Shown here: positions 1-6,101 of the stretch, piece after piece
How positions within the stretch are numbered: position 1 is the stretch's first letter
Layout: every line of letters begins with the position of its first letter
Assembly (NCBI GenBank): GCA_050698355.1
Contig: JBOHBN010000188.1
Coordinates: forward strand, 1-13,422
Reading direction: 5' to 3'
Length of the DNA stretch: 13,422 nt
Source: JBOHBN01 sp050698355
GTDB taxonomy: Bacteria; Actinomycetota; Actinomycetes; Streptosporangiales; WHST01
Translations under genes and position numbers: made by a program
Notes under the pieces: generated by a model
Told to the model about the DNA's origin: nothing
Database searches by the model: none
What the model saw: only the letters and a program-made list of their open reading frames with translations

Positions 1-340
1 GGAAGGTGCGGTTGCTGCGGTCGACGAGGAACGAGAAGTAGTACTCCTCGGCGATCTCCTCGGCAGGCGTGACCAGCACCTTGTGCACGGTGTGGCCCTT
101 GATGTCCATGCCGAGGATCGCCTGCGCCTTGGCCTGCGCCTCGTCCGGGTCGTCGGCGAGCTTCACCCCACCCGCCTTGCCGCGGCCGCCGGTCTTCACC
201 TGCGCCTTGACGACCACCTGCGCGTCCATCGCGGCCGCCGCGTCGCGCGCGGCGGCGGGGGTGTCCACGACCTCTTGTGCCATCACCGGTACCCCGTGCT
301 TCGCGAACAGCTCCTTCGCCTGGTACTCGTAAAGATCCAC
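1..340 (-). CDS. sucC: Succinyl-CoA ligase (ADP-forming) beta subunit, N-terminal part
   Basis: This is the first 113 residues of the beta subunit of succinyl-CoA synthetase, the TCA-cycle enzyme that interconverts succinyl-CoA and succinate with substrate-level nucleotide phosphorylation. The reverse-strand translation opens with (V/M)DLYEYQAKELFAKHGVPV, the typical start of the ATP-grasp fold of SucC. It continues with VVVKAQVKTGGRGKAGGVKL, which holds the nucleotide-binding lysines and glycine-rich turn, and then an EEYYFSFLVDRSNRTF segment, where the window ends. The start is GTG at 338-340, preceded by a GGGACGGGA purine stretch; no other in-frame start lies close upstream. The remaining roughly 280 residues, and probably sucD, lie off the left edge. 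The family identification is certain from the sequence; the sucD neighbour is expectation only. Confidence 0.96.
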   Translation of the reverse strand, partial: MDLYEYQAKELFAKHGVPVMAQEVVDTPAAARDAAAAMDAQVVVKAQVKTGGRGKAGGVKLADDPDEAQAKAQAILGMDIKGHTVHKVLVTPAEEIAEEYYFSFLVDRSNRTF

Positions 341-360
341 TGAGCGTCCCGTCCCGTCGC

Positions 361-398
361 ACTCTAGAACATGTTTGGAAAGGTGAGGTCGAGGTCAA
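361..398 (-). promoter_or_regulatory. Candidate sucC promoter
   Basis: Reading on the minus strand, TTGACC (393-398) could serve as a -35 element and TAGAGT (361-366) fits the actinobacterial TANNNT -10, about 20 bases before the sucC GTG. The spacing between these two is too long (26 bases), so they may not be partners; CATGTT at 19 bases from TTGACC is a weaker alternative -10. One arm of a 10-bp inverted repeat (372-381) falls between them. The call rests on motif match alone. Confidence 0.25.
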
Positions 399-481
399 AC
401 CCTTGCGGCTTGGACATCAGACAACACCGCCGTGTCAGACAAATCCGGTCAACCCCGCTCCACAAGGCTAGTTTCCAAACA
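372..481. repeat. Inverted repeat TGTTTGGAAA / TTTCCAAACA upstream of sucC
   Basis: The arms at 372-381 and 472-481 are perfect 10-bp reverse complements separated by 90 bp, in the sucC/DUF1707 divergent region. Each arm sits in a GTTTNNAAA half-palindrome, so this could be two operator copies for one regulator. Between them an 8-bp direct repeat TCAGACAA occurs at 417-424 and 435-442. The rest of the 275-bp intergenic stretch (341-615) holds no recognisable gene or RNA. Function is not known. Confidence 0.35.
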
Positions 482-542
482 CGTTCTTACACCACGCGAG
501 CCCGCGCGTCCGGCCATGGCGAGGGTAGCGGGTCGGCGCTTC

Positions 543-570
543 TCAGGGTGCGGTCAGGGTCGTTCCCGGA
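543..570 (+). promoter_or_regulatory. Tandem TCAGGGT boxes upstream of the DUF1707 gene
   Basis: TCAGGGT occurs at 543-549 and again at 554-560, an 11-bp period equal to one helical turn. The second copy continues into CGTTCCCGGA, so it also forms a gapped inverted repeat (TCAGGG ... TTCCCGGA). The block lies 46-73 bases before the DUF1707 ATG, where a response regulator or activator could bind. A similar CGGTCAGGG-N3-TCCCCGA element occurs upstream of the PspC gene at 7363-7381. The binding protein is unknown. Confidence 0.35.
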
Positions 571-615
571 CGCGGGCGGCCGCCCCCGGAGCGATCCTCG
601 ATGTGGGAGGTCGAG

Positions 616-1041
616 ATGACAGTGAACGACGCGGGCGGCACACGCACCGCAGGCATGGAGGGGCTCCGCGCCTCGGACTCCGACAGGGAGCAGGCGGTGA
701 CCAAGCTGCGCGAGCACTTCGAGAGCGGTCACCTGGGGTACGACGAGTTCAACGAGCGGATGGACACCGGCTACAAGGCCACGTACGTGCGCGAGCTGCA
801 GGGCCTGCTCGCGGACCTGCCGGGAGCGCAACACCGGACGGTCGCGCCCGCACCGTCGCCGCGACCGGCACGGAAGATGGGCGCAGGCAAGATCATCGCG
901 ATCATCGCGCTCGTGGTGTTCGCGCTCTGGGGTCTGACCTGGTCGCTGGGCCTGATCGGGGCCCACCCGGTGCTCACCACTATCGCCGTCGCGGCGATCG
1001 TCTGGCTACTGCTCAAGCGCCGCCAGCGACGCAGCGGCTGA
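616..1041 (+). CDS. DUF1707 domain membrane protein
   Basis: A 141-residue protein with an N-terminal DUF1707 (SHOCT-like) domain at about residues 19-71. It shows the signature RASDSDREQAVTKLREHF followed by GHLGYDEFNERMDTGY and RELQGLLADLP. A proline/alanine-rich linker follows, then two membrane segments (about residues 94-112 and 117-134) and a basic tail ending KRRQRRSG. DUF1707 proteins are common in actinobacteria, often beside PspC or DUF4097 envelope proteins, but their biochemical role is not established. I chose the ATG at 616 because GGAGG (606-610) lies five bases upstream; an in-frame ATG at 601 lies before that SD and is less likely. It is divergent from sucC and convergent with the icmB-like gene, with a strong hairpin between. 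The tandem TCAGGGT boxes upstream hint at regulation. Confidence 0.88.
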   Translation: MTVNDAGGTRTAGMEGLRASDSDREQAVTKLREHFESGHLGYDEFNERMDTGYKATYVRELQGLLADLPGAQHRTVAPAPSPRPARKMGAGKIIAIIALVVFALWGLTWSLGLIGAHPVLTTIAVAAIVWLLLKRRQRRSG

Positions 1042-1056
1042 CGGGGTCCGTGCACG

Positions 1057-1100
1057 TTGTCAGTGTGTGGTTGAGCTACAGCTCAACCACACACTGACAA
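1057..1100. terminator. Perfect 20-bp hairpin between convergent genes
   Basis: Arms 1057-1076 and 1081-1100 are exact 20-bp reverse complements around a TACA loop, beginning TTGTCAGTG and ending CACTGACAA. The hairpin lies between the DUF1707 stop (1041) and the icmB-like stop (1105), so it can act as a bidirectional terminator. No long U tract follows on either strand, which is common in actinobacteria. A 20-bp stem with no mismatch is longer than most terminators. Confidence 0.8.
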
Positions 1101-1104
1101 ACCG

Positions 1105-1524
1105 TTAGGAAGTGGTGGCGCGGGCGCCGACGTGCTCGCGTACCCAGGAGACGATCTCCTCGGTCGTCGCGCCGGGCGTGAAGATCTTGGCGACACCGAT
1201 CTTCTCCAGCTCCGGCATGTCGGCGTCGGGCACGATGCCGCCGCCGAACACGACGATGTCGGTGGCGTCCTGTTCGCGGAGCAGCTCCATCAACCGCGCG
1301 AACAGCGTCATGTGCGCGCCGGACAGTACGGACAGACCGATACCGTCGGCGTCCTCCTGGATCGCCGCCTCGACGATCTGCTCCGGCGTCTGGTGCAGCC
1401 CGGTGTAGATGACCTCCATACCGCCGTCGCGCAGCGCTCGCGCCACCACCTTGGCGCCTCGATCGTGCCCGTCCAGGCCGGGCTTCGCGACGACGACCCG
1501 GATCCGCTCACTGTCCGTACTCAT
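1105..1524 (-). CDS. icmB: Cobalamin-binding small subunit of an acyl-CoA mutase, IcmB-like
   Basis: A 139-residue stand-alone B12-binding domain of the methylmalonyl/isobutyryl-CoA mutase family. It contains the base-off cobalamin motif KPGLDGHDRGAKVVARAL with DxHxxG at residues 18-23 (His20 would be the lower cobalt ligand). It also has the SVLSGAH segment (SxL motif) and FGGGIVPDAD (GG motif), followed by a final FTPGATTEEIVSWV helix. Length and sequence fit IcmB, the small subunit that pairs with IcmA to convert isobutyryl-CoA to n-butyryl-CoA, which links valine and butyrate metabolism. The sister 2-hydroxyisobutyryl-CoA mutase small subunit cannot be excluded. No large subunit lies in this window; from memory icmA and icmB are also unlinked in Streptomyces coelicolor. 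The ATG start at 1522-1524 is preceded by GGGAAGG and a good promoter. No cobalamin riboswitch fits in the 118-bp upstream gap. Confidence 0.85.
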   Translation of the reverse strand: MSTDSERIRVVVAKPGLDGHDRGAKVVARALRDGGMEVIYTGLHQTPEQIVEAAIQEDADGIGLSVLSGAHMTLFARLMELLREQDATDIVVFGGGIVPDADMPELEKIGVAKIFTPGATTEEIVSWVREHVGARATTS

Positions 1525-1546
1525 GAATGCCTGCCTTCCCGCCGGC

Positions 1547-1576
1547 AGCGTAACCTCGCTTCCCGGAACCTGTCAG
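1547..1576 (-). promoter_or_regulatory. Probable promoter of the icmB-like gene
   Basis: On the minus strand, CTGACA (1571-1576) and TACGCT (1547-1552) are separated by 18 bases, matching the housekeeping-sigma -35/-10 pattern of actinobacteria. Transcription would begin near 1540, leaving a leader of about 16 bases that includes GGGAAGG before the ATG at 1524. Confidence 0.5.
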
Positions 1577-1642
1577 AGTCTGGCACGGTCGTAGCCACAC
1601 GGACTCGGACGGCGTACACGAAAGGGAACGCGGGACGCCGAC

Positions 1643-2098
1643 ATGAGCGATCTCTTCACCTACTTCCCGTACCTGTTCCTGCTCGCCGGCTTGGTGGGCT
1701 TCGCGATCGGGGCGTACTCGATCACGCGTTTCTGGCTGTTCCACCGGCGCGCGCTGCATGCCGCCGGCACCGTCGTCGACATCAAACGCCTGCGCAGGTC
1801 CGGGTGGCAGGCGGGTTCCGACGGCGGCAGCGGGTACCGGCGCTACGCGGTGCTGAGCTTCCAGTGCCAGGCGGGTACGAACGTCGTCACGACGTCGATC
1901 AACGAGGTAACGCTGACCACGACCGGCCAGGACATCGACGTCTACTACAACCCGGGCAAGCCGACCCGCGCGTACCTCGGCCGGGGAGCCAGCTCGCTGA
2001 TCGCGCATGCCACCGCCACGATCGGCGGCATCGTGATCACCCTCGTGGGCTGGTCGCTCGTCGCCGGCGGCAGCTCGCTGGCGACCCTGGTCGGCTAG
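1643..2098 (+). CDS. DUF3592 domain membrane protein
   Basis: A 151-residue protein with a membrane helix near the N terminus (about residues 8-30) and another near the C terminus (about 122-146). Between them is a small beta-rich soluble domain. The pattern AAGTVVDIKRLRR ... YAVLSFQCQAG ... GQDIDVYYNPGKPTRAYL is that of DUF3592, in which the V-x-V-x-Y-x-P-x-x-P stretch is conserved. Function of the family is unknown. The ATG at 1643 follows a weak GGGA. The gene is divergent from the icmB-like gene (118 bp between starts) and convergent with pcrA across the 52-bp palindromic element. An envelope role is plausible from topology only. Confidence 0.82.
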   Translation: MSDLFTYFPYLFLLAGLVGFAIGAYSITRFWLFHRRALHAAGTVVDIKRLRRSGWQAGSDGGSGYRRYAVLSFQCQAGTNVVTTSINEVTLTTTGQDIDVYYNPGKPTRAYLGRGASSLIAHATATIGGIVITLVGWSLVAGGSSLATLVG

Positions 2099-2118
2099 CG
2101 CCAAGCGGGTCCCCTCAA

Positions 2119-2170
2119 GTGATCATGAAAGGTCGTCGTAGCCAGAGCAACGAACATCTTTCATGATCAC
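2119..2170. repeat. 52-bp palindromic repeat element, copy 1
   Basis: Outer arms GTGATCATGAAA (2119-2130) and TTTCATGATCAC (2159-2170) are perfect 12-bp reverse complements. The interior also pairs in part: TCGT (2136-2139) with ACGA (2150-2153), so the whole element can fold as one interrupted hairpin. It lies between the DUF3592 stop (2098) and the pcrA stop (2182). A second element of the same length and arms sits at 5362-5413. It probably terminates transcription from both sides, and its recurrence suggests a dispersed palindromic family. Confidence 0.85.
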
Positions 2171-2181
2171 CGAAAAGGAGG

Positions 2182-4545
2182 CTAGAGCTTCTGGATCGGG
2201 GCGTAGCGCAGGACGAACGTCTTCTCCCCCACGTCGCCGCCGAAGTCGATCTTCGCCTGCGCCTTGTCCGCGGTGCCGGAGAGGACGATGACCTCCCCCA
2301 GCCCGAACCTGTCGTGGTTGATCCGGTCGCCTGGCTTCAGCTCGGGTACGGGCCGGTTGCCGAGGGAGCGCACGCCCGGCCGCTGCCCCAGGGACGCACC
2401 GGCAGGCTCGGAACGCTGGCCGCGGGTGCGCGGCCTGCCGCTGCCCGCCTTGCGCCGCCAGTCGATCAGCTTGTCCGGCAGCTCGGCCAGAAACCGCGAC
2501 GGCGGGTTGTACGACGGCGAGCCGAAGGCGCTGCGTACCTCGGCGCGGGAGATGTACAACCGCTCCTGCGCCCGGGTGACGCCGACGTACGCCAGCCGCC
2601 GCTCCTCCTCGAGCTCCTTCTCCGAGCCCATGCTGCGCTGGTGCGGGAACACGCCGTCCTCCAGCCCGGTGAGGAAGACCACGGGGAACTCCAGCCCCTT
2701 GGCTGTGTGCAGCGTCATGAGCGTGACCACGCCGCCGTGGTCGTCGCCCTCGGGGATCTGGTCGGCGTCCGCGACCAGGGACACACGCTCCAGGAACGCG
2801 GTGAGCGTGGTCTCCTCGCTGGTCTCCTCGAACTCGCGGGCGACCGCGGCGAGCTCCTGCAGGTTCTCCACCCGGGTCTGGTCCTGCGGGTCGCTGGACT
2901 CCTCCAGCTCGGCGAGGTATCCGGTCTTGGTCAGCACCTGGTCGAGCAGCTCCGACGGCGGCGTGCCCGACTCCACCGCGGACCGCAGCTCGGCCAGCAG
3001 CGCCGCGAACTCGCGCACCGCGCGCAACGACCTGGTGGCGAGCCCGTACGCCTCGTCGGCCCGCTGCAGCGCCTCGTAGAACGTGATGCCCTGCTGCCCG
3101 GCGAGCGCCTCGATGCACGCCTCCGCGCGGTCGCCGATCCCCCGCTTCGGCACGTTCAGCACCCGGCGCACCGACACGACGTCGTCGGGGTTGGCGAGCA
3201 GGCGCAGGTACGCGAGCAGGTCGCGCACCTCGCGGCGCTCGTAGAACCGCACGCCGCCGACCACCTTGTACGGCAGGCCGACGCGTATCAGCACTTCCTC
3301 GAACACACGCGACTGCGCGTTGGTGCGGTAGAAGACGGCGACGTCGCCGTACGACGCGGAACCGGCGTCGCTCAGCTTGTCGATCTCCTGCGCGACGAAC
3401 GCCGCCTCGTCGTGCTCGCTGTCGGCGACGTAGCCGACGATCGCCTCGCCCGTGCCCGCCTGTGACCACAGGTTCTTCGGCTTGCGCCCGATGTTGTGCG
3501 CGATGAGCGCGTTCGCCGCGTCCAGGATGGTCTGGGTCGACCGGTAGTTCTGCTCGAGCACGACCACCCGCGCATTCGGGTAGTCACGCTCGAACTCCAC
3601 GATGTTGCGGATCGTCGCCCCGCGAAACGCGTAGACCGACTGGTCGGCGTCGCCGACGACGCACAGCTCGCTCGGCTCGACCTCGACGTCGGTGCCCTCC
3701 CGTACGACGTCGCCGTCGACGGTGCGGCGCTCGCCGTGTGCGGTGTCGCCGCCGGTCAGCTCGCGCACCAGAGCGTACTGCGCGTGGTTGGTGTCCTGGT
3801 ACTCGTCGACCAGGATGTGCCGGAACCGCCTGCGGTAGTGCTCGCGCACGTCGGGGTACAGCTGCAGCAGGTTGACGGTGGTCATGATGAGGTCGTCGAA
3901 GTCGAGCGCGTTCGCCCGCTGCAGGCGGGCCTGGTACTCCGCGTAGCACTCCGCCGTCGTACGCGCCAGGTGGGATTCCGCGCTCGCCTTGGCGGTCTCG
4001 TGGTCGACCAGCTCGTTCTTCAGGTTGGAGACCTCCGCCGCGATCTTACGCGGCTGGAAGCGCTTGGGGTCGAGCTCGAGGTCGCGACAGACCATCGCCA
4101 TCAGCCGCTGGCTGTCCGCCGCGTCGTAGATGGAGAACTGGGAGGAGATCCCCAGCCGCTTGACCTCCTTGCGCAGGATGCGTACGCAGGCGGAGTGGAA
4201 CGTCATCACCCACATCGCCCGCGCCCGCGGCCCGACCAGTGCCTCGACCCGCTGCCTCATCTCGCCCGCGGCCTTGTTGGTGAACGTGATCGCGAGGATG
4301 GAGCCGGGGTGCGCCTTGCGTTCGGCGAGCACGTACGCGATCCGGTTGGTCAGCACCCGCGTCTTGCCGGAGCCGGCACCGGCCACGACGAGCAGCGGCG
4401 GGCCCTCGTGCGTGACCGCCTGCCGCTGCGGCGGGTTCAGCCCGGCGAGCAGCTCCTCGACGTTCGCCTTGGCCTGCCGCTGCTTCGCGCTCGCCTCGTC
4501 GGAGGGGGCGGAGCCGGGCAGCAGGTCGCCGAACAGGGTGCTCAC
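2182..4545 (-). CDS. pcrA: ATP-dependent DNA helicase UvrD/PcrA
   Basis: A 787-residue superfamily 1A 3'-to-5' DNA helicase of the UvrD/PcrA type, acting in nucleotide excision repair and clearing stalled replication or transcription complexes. The motifs appear in order: Q motif LNPPQRQAV (residues 36-44), Walker A AGAGSGKT (55-62), Ia TFTNKAAGEM, II VDEYQDTN, III DADQSVYAFRGA, IV LEQNYRST, V TLHTAKGLEFPVVFLTGLED and VI EERRLAYVGVTRAQERLY. The C-terminal Tudor-like segment, LKPGDRINHDRFGLGEV, can contact RNA polymerase in PcrA. About 25 acidic, charged residues are inserted between motifs II and III (around TAHGERRTVDGDVVREG). The start is GTG at 4543-4545 with no SD; a TAGACT -10 lies just upstream, so a leaderless transcript is likely. 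It is divergent from the PIG-L gene. Confidence 0.97.
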   Translation of the reverse strand: MSTLFGDLLPGSAPSDEASAKQRQAKANVEELLAGLNPPQRQAVTHEGPPLLVVAGAGSGKTRVLTNRIAYVLAERKAHPGSILAITFTNKAAGEMRQRVEALVGPRARAMWVMTFHSACVRILRKEVKRLGISSQFSIYDAADSQRLMAMVCRDLELDPKRFQPRKIAAEVSNLKNELVDHETAKASAESHLARTTAECYAEYQARLQRANALDFDDLIMTTVNLLQLYPDVREHYRRRFRHILVDEYQDTNHAQYALVRELTGGDTAHGERRTVDGDVVREGTDVEVEPSELCVVGDADQSVYAFRGATIRNIVEFERDYPNARVVVLEQNYRSTQTILDAANALIAHNIGRKPKNLWSQAGTGEAIVGYVADSEHDEAAFVAQEIDKLSDAGSASYGDVAVFYRTNAQSRVFEEVLIRVGLPYKVVGGVRFYERREVRDLLAYLRLLANPDDVVSVRRVLNVPKRGIGDRAEACIEALAGQQGITFYEALQRADEAYGLATRSLRAVREFAALLAELRSAVESGTPPSELLDQVLTKTGYLAELEESSDPQDQTRVENLQELAAVAREFEETSEETTLTAFLERVSLVADADQIPEGDDHGGVVTLMTLHTAKGLEFPVVFLTGLEDGVFPHQRSMGSEKELEEERRLAYVGVTRAQERLYISRAEVRSAFGSPSYNPPSRFLAELPDKLIDWRRKAGSGRPRTRGQRSEPAGASLGQRPGVRSLGNRPVPELKPGDRINHDRFGLGEVIVLSGTADKAQAKIDFGGDVGEKTFVLRYAPIQKL

Positions 4546-4551
4546 CCCACG

Positions 4552-4557
4552 AGTCTA
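4552..4557 (-). promoter_or_regulatory. Candidate -10 element for leaderless pcrA transcript
   Basis: TAGACT on the minus strand fits TANNNT and ends six bases before the pcrA GTG (4545). That would put the transcription start on or next to the start codon. No SD sequence is present, which agrees with leaderless initiation. No clear -35 is visible. Confidence 0.4.
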
Positions 4558-4612
4558 GGAGGCCGGGAGGTGTACGGCCGGTCCCCCACGCCCCATCAGC
4601 AATATCCATAGG

Positions 4613-5341
4613 ATGGCCAGCGTGTTGAACAAGAGCGACGTGCACCGGGCCCTTGTGGTGGCCGCGCACCCCGACGACATCGACTTCGGCGCGGCGGCGA
4701 CGATCGCGACGTGGACGCGGGCCGGCGTCGCGGTGTCGTACTGCATCGTCACCGACGGTGACAGCGGCGGGTTCGAGCTGGACTTCCCGCGCGAGGAGAT
4801 GGGGCCGCTGCGCCGCCGGGAGCAGGCTGCCGCGGCCGATGCGGTCGGCGTGAGCGACCTGCACTTCCTCGGCTACCCCGACGGCTACGTCGAGGTCACC
4901 CTGGCGCTGCGCCGCGACATCGCGCGGGTGATCAGGCAGGTGCGGCCTGACCGCATCCTGATCCCGAGCGCGGAGATCTGGTACGAGCGCATCTACCCGT
5001 CGCATCCCGATCACCGCGCGGTCGGCGCCGCCGCACTGGACGCCGTCTACCCCGACGCCCGCAACCCGTTCGCGTTCCCCGAGCTGCGGACGGAGGAGGG
5101 CCTGGAGGCGTGGACCGTGCCGGAGACGTGGCTGATGGCGCACCCGCGCAGCAACCACGCGGTCGACGTCACCGACACCTTCGACCAGAAGGTCGCCGCT
5201 CTGCGGGCGCACAAGAGCCAGACCGCGCACCACGACGATCTGGAGGGTATGCTCCGCGGCTGGCTCACCACACAGGCGCAGGAGCACGGCTTCGCCGAGG
5301 GCCGGCTCGCCGAGGCGTTCTACGTGATCTCCACCGCCTGA
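4613..5341 (+). CDS. PIG-L/LmbE family N-acetyl-glucosaminyl deacetylase-like protein
   Basis: A 242-residue zinc-dependent deacetylase of the PIG-L/LmbE family, which removes acetyl groups from N-acetylglucosamine-type substrates or cleaves amides of mycothiol conjugates. Sequence signs are AAHPDDIDFGAA (His19 and Asp22 as expected zinc ligands), VTDGDSGG, the HFLGYPDGY strand and SHPDHRAVG (His131/His134, the second metal motif). The length is shorter than MshB or Mca (about 290-300), so I do not assign it to mycothiol synthesis; the substrate is unknown. The ATG at 4613 lies directly after AGG, so it would have to be leaderless. GTG at 4622, with AGGATGG (4610-4616) five bases upstream, is a credible alternative start that removes three residues. 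It is convergent with the response regulator across the second 52-bp palindrome. Confidence 0.9.
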   Translation: MASVLNKSDVHRALVVAAHPDDIDFGAAATIATWTRAGVAVSYCIVTDGDSGGFELDFPREEMGPLRRREQAAAADAVGVSDLHFLGYPDGYVEVTLALRRDIARVIRQVRPDRILIPSAEIWYERIYPSHPDHRAVGAAALDAVYPDARNPFAFPELRTEEGLEAWTVPETWLMAHPRSNHAVDVTDTFDQKVAALRAHKSQTAHHDDLEGMLRGWLTTQAQEHGFAEGRLAEAFYVISTA

Positions 5342-5361
5342 GTAGCTCCGCGTTAACTTGG

Positions 5362-5413
5362 GTGATCATGAAGATTTGTCGTACCTATGGCTACGCAGAT
5401 GTTTCATGATCAC
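5362..5413. repeat. 52-bp palindromic repeat element, copy 2
   Basis: Arms GTGATCATGAA (5362-5372) and TTCATGATCAC (5403-5413) are perfect 11-bp reverse complements and match copy 1 at 2119-2170. The interior differs from copy 1 but keeps GTCGTA (same offset, 17-22) and ACG (offset 32-34). It also pairs internally: ATTTG (5374-5378) with CAGAT (5396-5400, one T-G wobble), and CGTA (5380-5383) with TACG (5392-5395). It lies between the PIG-L stop (5341) and the regulator stop (5427) and probably terminates both. Confidence 0.85.
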
Positions 5414-5426
5414 TGTGGGTGAGTGC

Positions 5427-6101
5427 TCAGACCAGGCGGCGGTCCGCGGCCCAGCGGGACAGCTCGTGGCGGTTGGAGAGCTGCAGCTTGCGGAGCACGG
5501 CGGAGACGTGGGTCTCGACCGTCTTCACCGAGATGAACAGCTCCTTGCCGACCTCCTTGTACGCGTAGCCACGCGCGATCAGCCGCATGACCTCCCGCTC
5601 GCGGGGGCTGAGCCGGTCGAGCTCCGGGTCGATGGGCGGGACGTCGGTGGAGGAGAACGCATCCAGCACGAACCCGGCGAGCCGGGGCGAGAAGACCGCG
5701 TCGCCGTCGGACACCCGGCGGATCGCGGCCGCCAGCTCGGTGCCGGAGATGGACTTGGTGACGTAACCGCGCGCGCCCGCGCGTATGACCGCGATGACGT
5801 CCTCGGCCGCGTCGGACACCGAGAGCGCCAGGAACTTCACGTCCGGGTGCCCGCCGAGGACGCGCTGCAACACCTCGCGTCCACCGCCGCCCGGCATGTG
5901 CACGTCGAGCAGCACCACGTCGGGCTCCAGGGTCTCCACGACGGCGACGGCCTCGTCCACGTCGCCGGCCTCGCCGACCACCTCCACCGACTCGCCGAGC
6001 TCCGCCCGTACGCCCGCTCGCCACATCCGGTGGTCGTCGACGATGACGATCCGCGGCGTGCCGTTCTCGCTGCCCACGTTGACTCCCTCACCCTGGCTCA
6101 C
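5427..6101 (-). CDS. NarL/FixJ-family response regulator, partner of PspC kinase
   Basis: A 224-residue two-component regulator. The receiver domain covers about residues 16-135. It has the acidic pair Asp22-Asp23, phospho-acceptor Asp66 in VVLLDVHMPGGGG, Ser94 in LALSVSD and Lys116 in GYVTKSISG. A LuxR-type helix-turn-helix follows at about 158-222: LSPREREVMRLIARGYAYKEV, then ISVKTVETHVSAVLRKL as the recognition helix. The listed start is a GTG overlapping the kinase stop in GTGA, which implies translational coupling. An in-frame GTG at 6075-6077 (residue 9) has a GAGGGAG SD and may be the true start. Context makes the upstream PspC kinase its partner, in the manner of LiaS-LiaR. It probably binds the divergent PspC/kinase promoter region. 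Confidence 0.93.
   Translation of the reverse strand: MSQGEGVNVGSENGTPRIVIVDDHRMWRAGVRAELGESVEVVGEAGDVDEAVAVVETLEPDVVLLDVHMPGGGGREVLQRVLGGHPDVKFLALSVSDAAEDVIAVIRAGARGYVTKSISGTELAAAIRRVSDGDAVFSPRLAGFVLDAFSSTDVPPIDPELDRLSPREREVMRLIARGYAYKEVGKELFISVKTVETHVSAVLRKLQLSNRHELSRWAADRRLV

Noticed and set aside
432..1097. Alternative + frame of 221 codons over the DUF1707 gene
   Set aside because: Arg/Gly/Ala-rich shadow; the DUF1707 frame has the SD and domain signature.
1525..1642. Cobalamin riboswitch upstream of the B12-dependent subunit
   Set aside because: The predicted leader is only about 16 bases and no B12-box-like sequence is seen; B12 riboswitches need about 200 bases.
1132..2166. Plus-strand open frame of 344 codons spanning icmB antisense and the DUF3592 gene
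   Set aside because: It crosses a promoter and two real genes in other frames and resembles no protein family.
2123..3469. Minus-strand open frame of 448 codons inside pcrA
   Set aside because: It is a frame shadow of the helicase, rich in Arg/Gly/Ala without any domain pattern; pcrA covers the same strand with all motifs intact.
2314..4611. Long + strand open frames opposite pcrA (2314-3465 and 3496-4611)
   Set aside because: These are antisense shadows with Leu/Val/Arg/His-biased composition and no recognisable family.
4613..5341. Assigning the PIG-L protein as MshB or Mca of mycothiol metabolism
   Set aside because: It has the zinc motifs but is shorter than those enzymes and lacks supporting neighbours; only the family call is justified.
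2119..5413. The two similar palindromes as parts of a CRISPR array or composite transposon ends
   Set aside because: They are 3.2 kb apart, self-palindromic and flank ordinary housekeeping genes (pcrA and PIG-L) with no spacer array, transposase or target duplication visible.
5341..5426. Peptides of the type VIMK...Y..S read across both 52-bp palindromes
   Set aside because: The similarity of these peptide tails arises from the shared palindromic DNA arms, not from coding. The palindrome also gives the same VIMK reading on the opposite strand.
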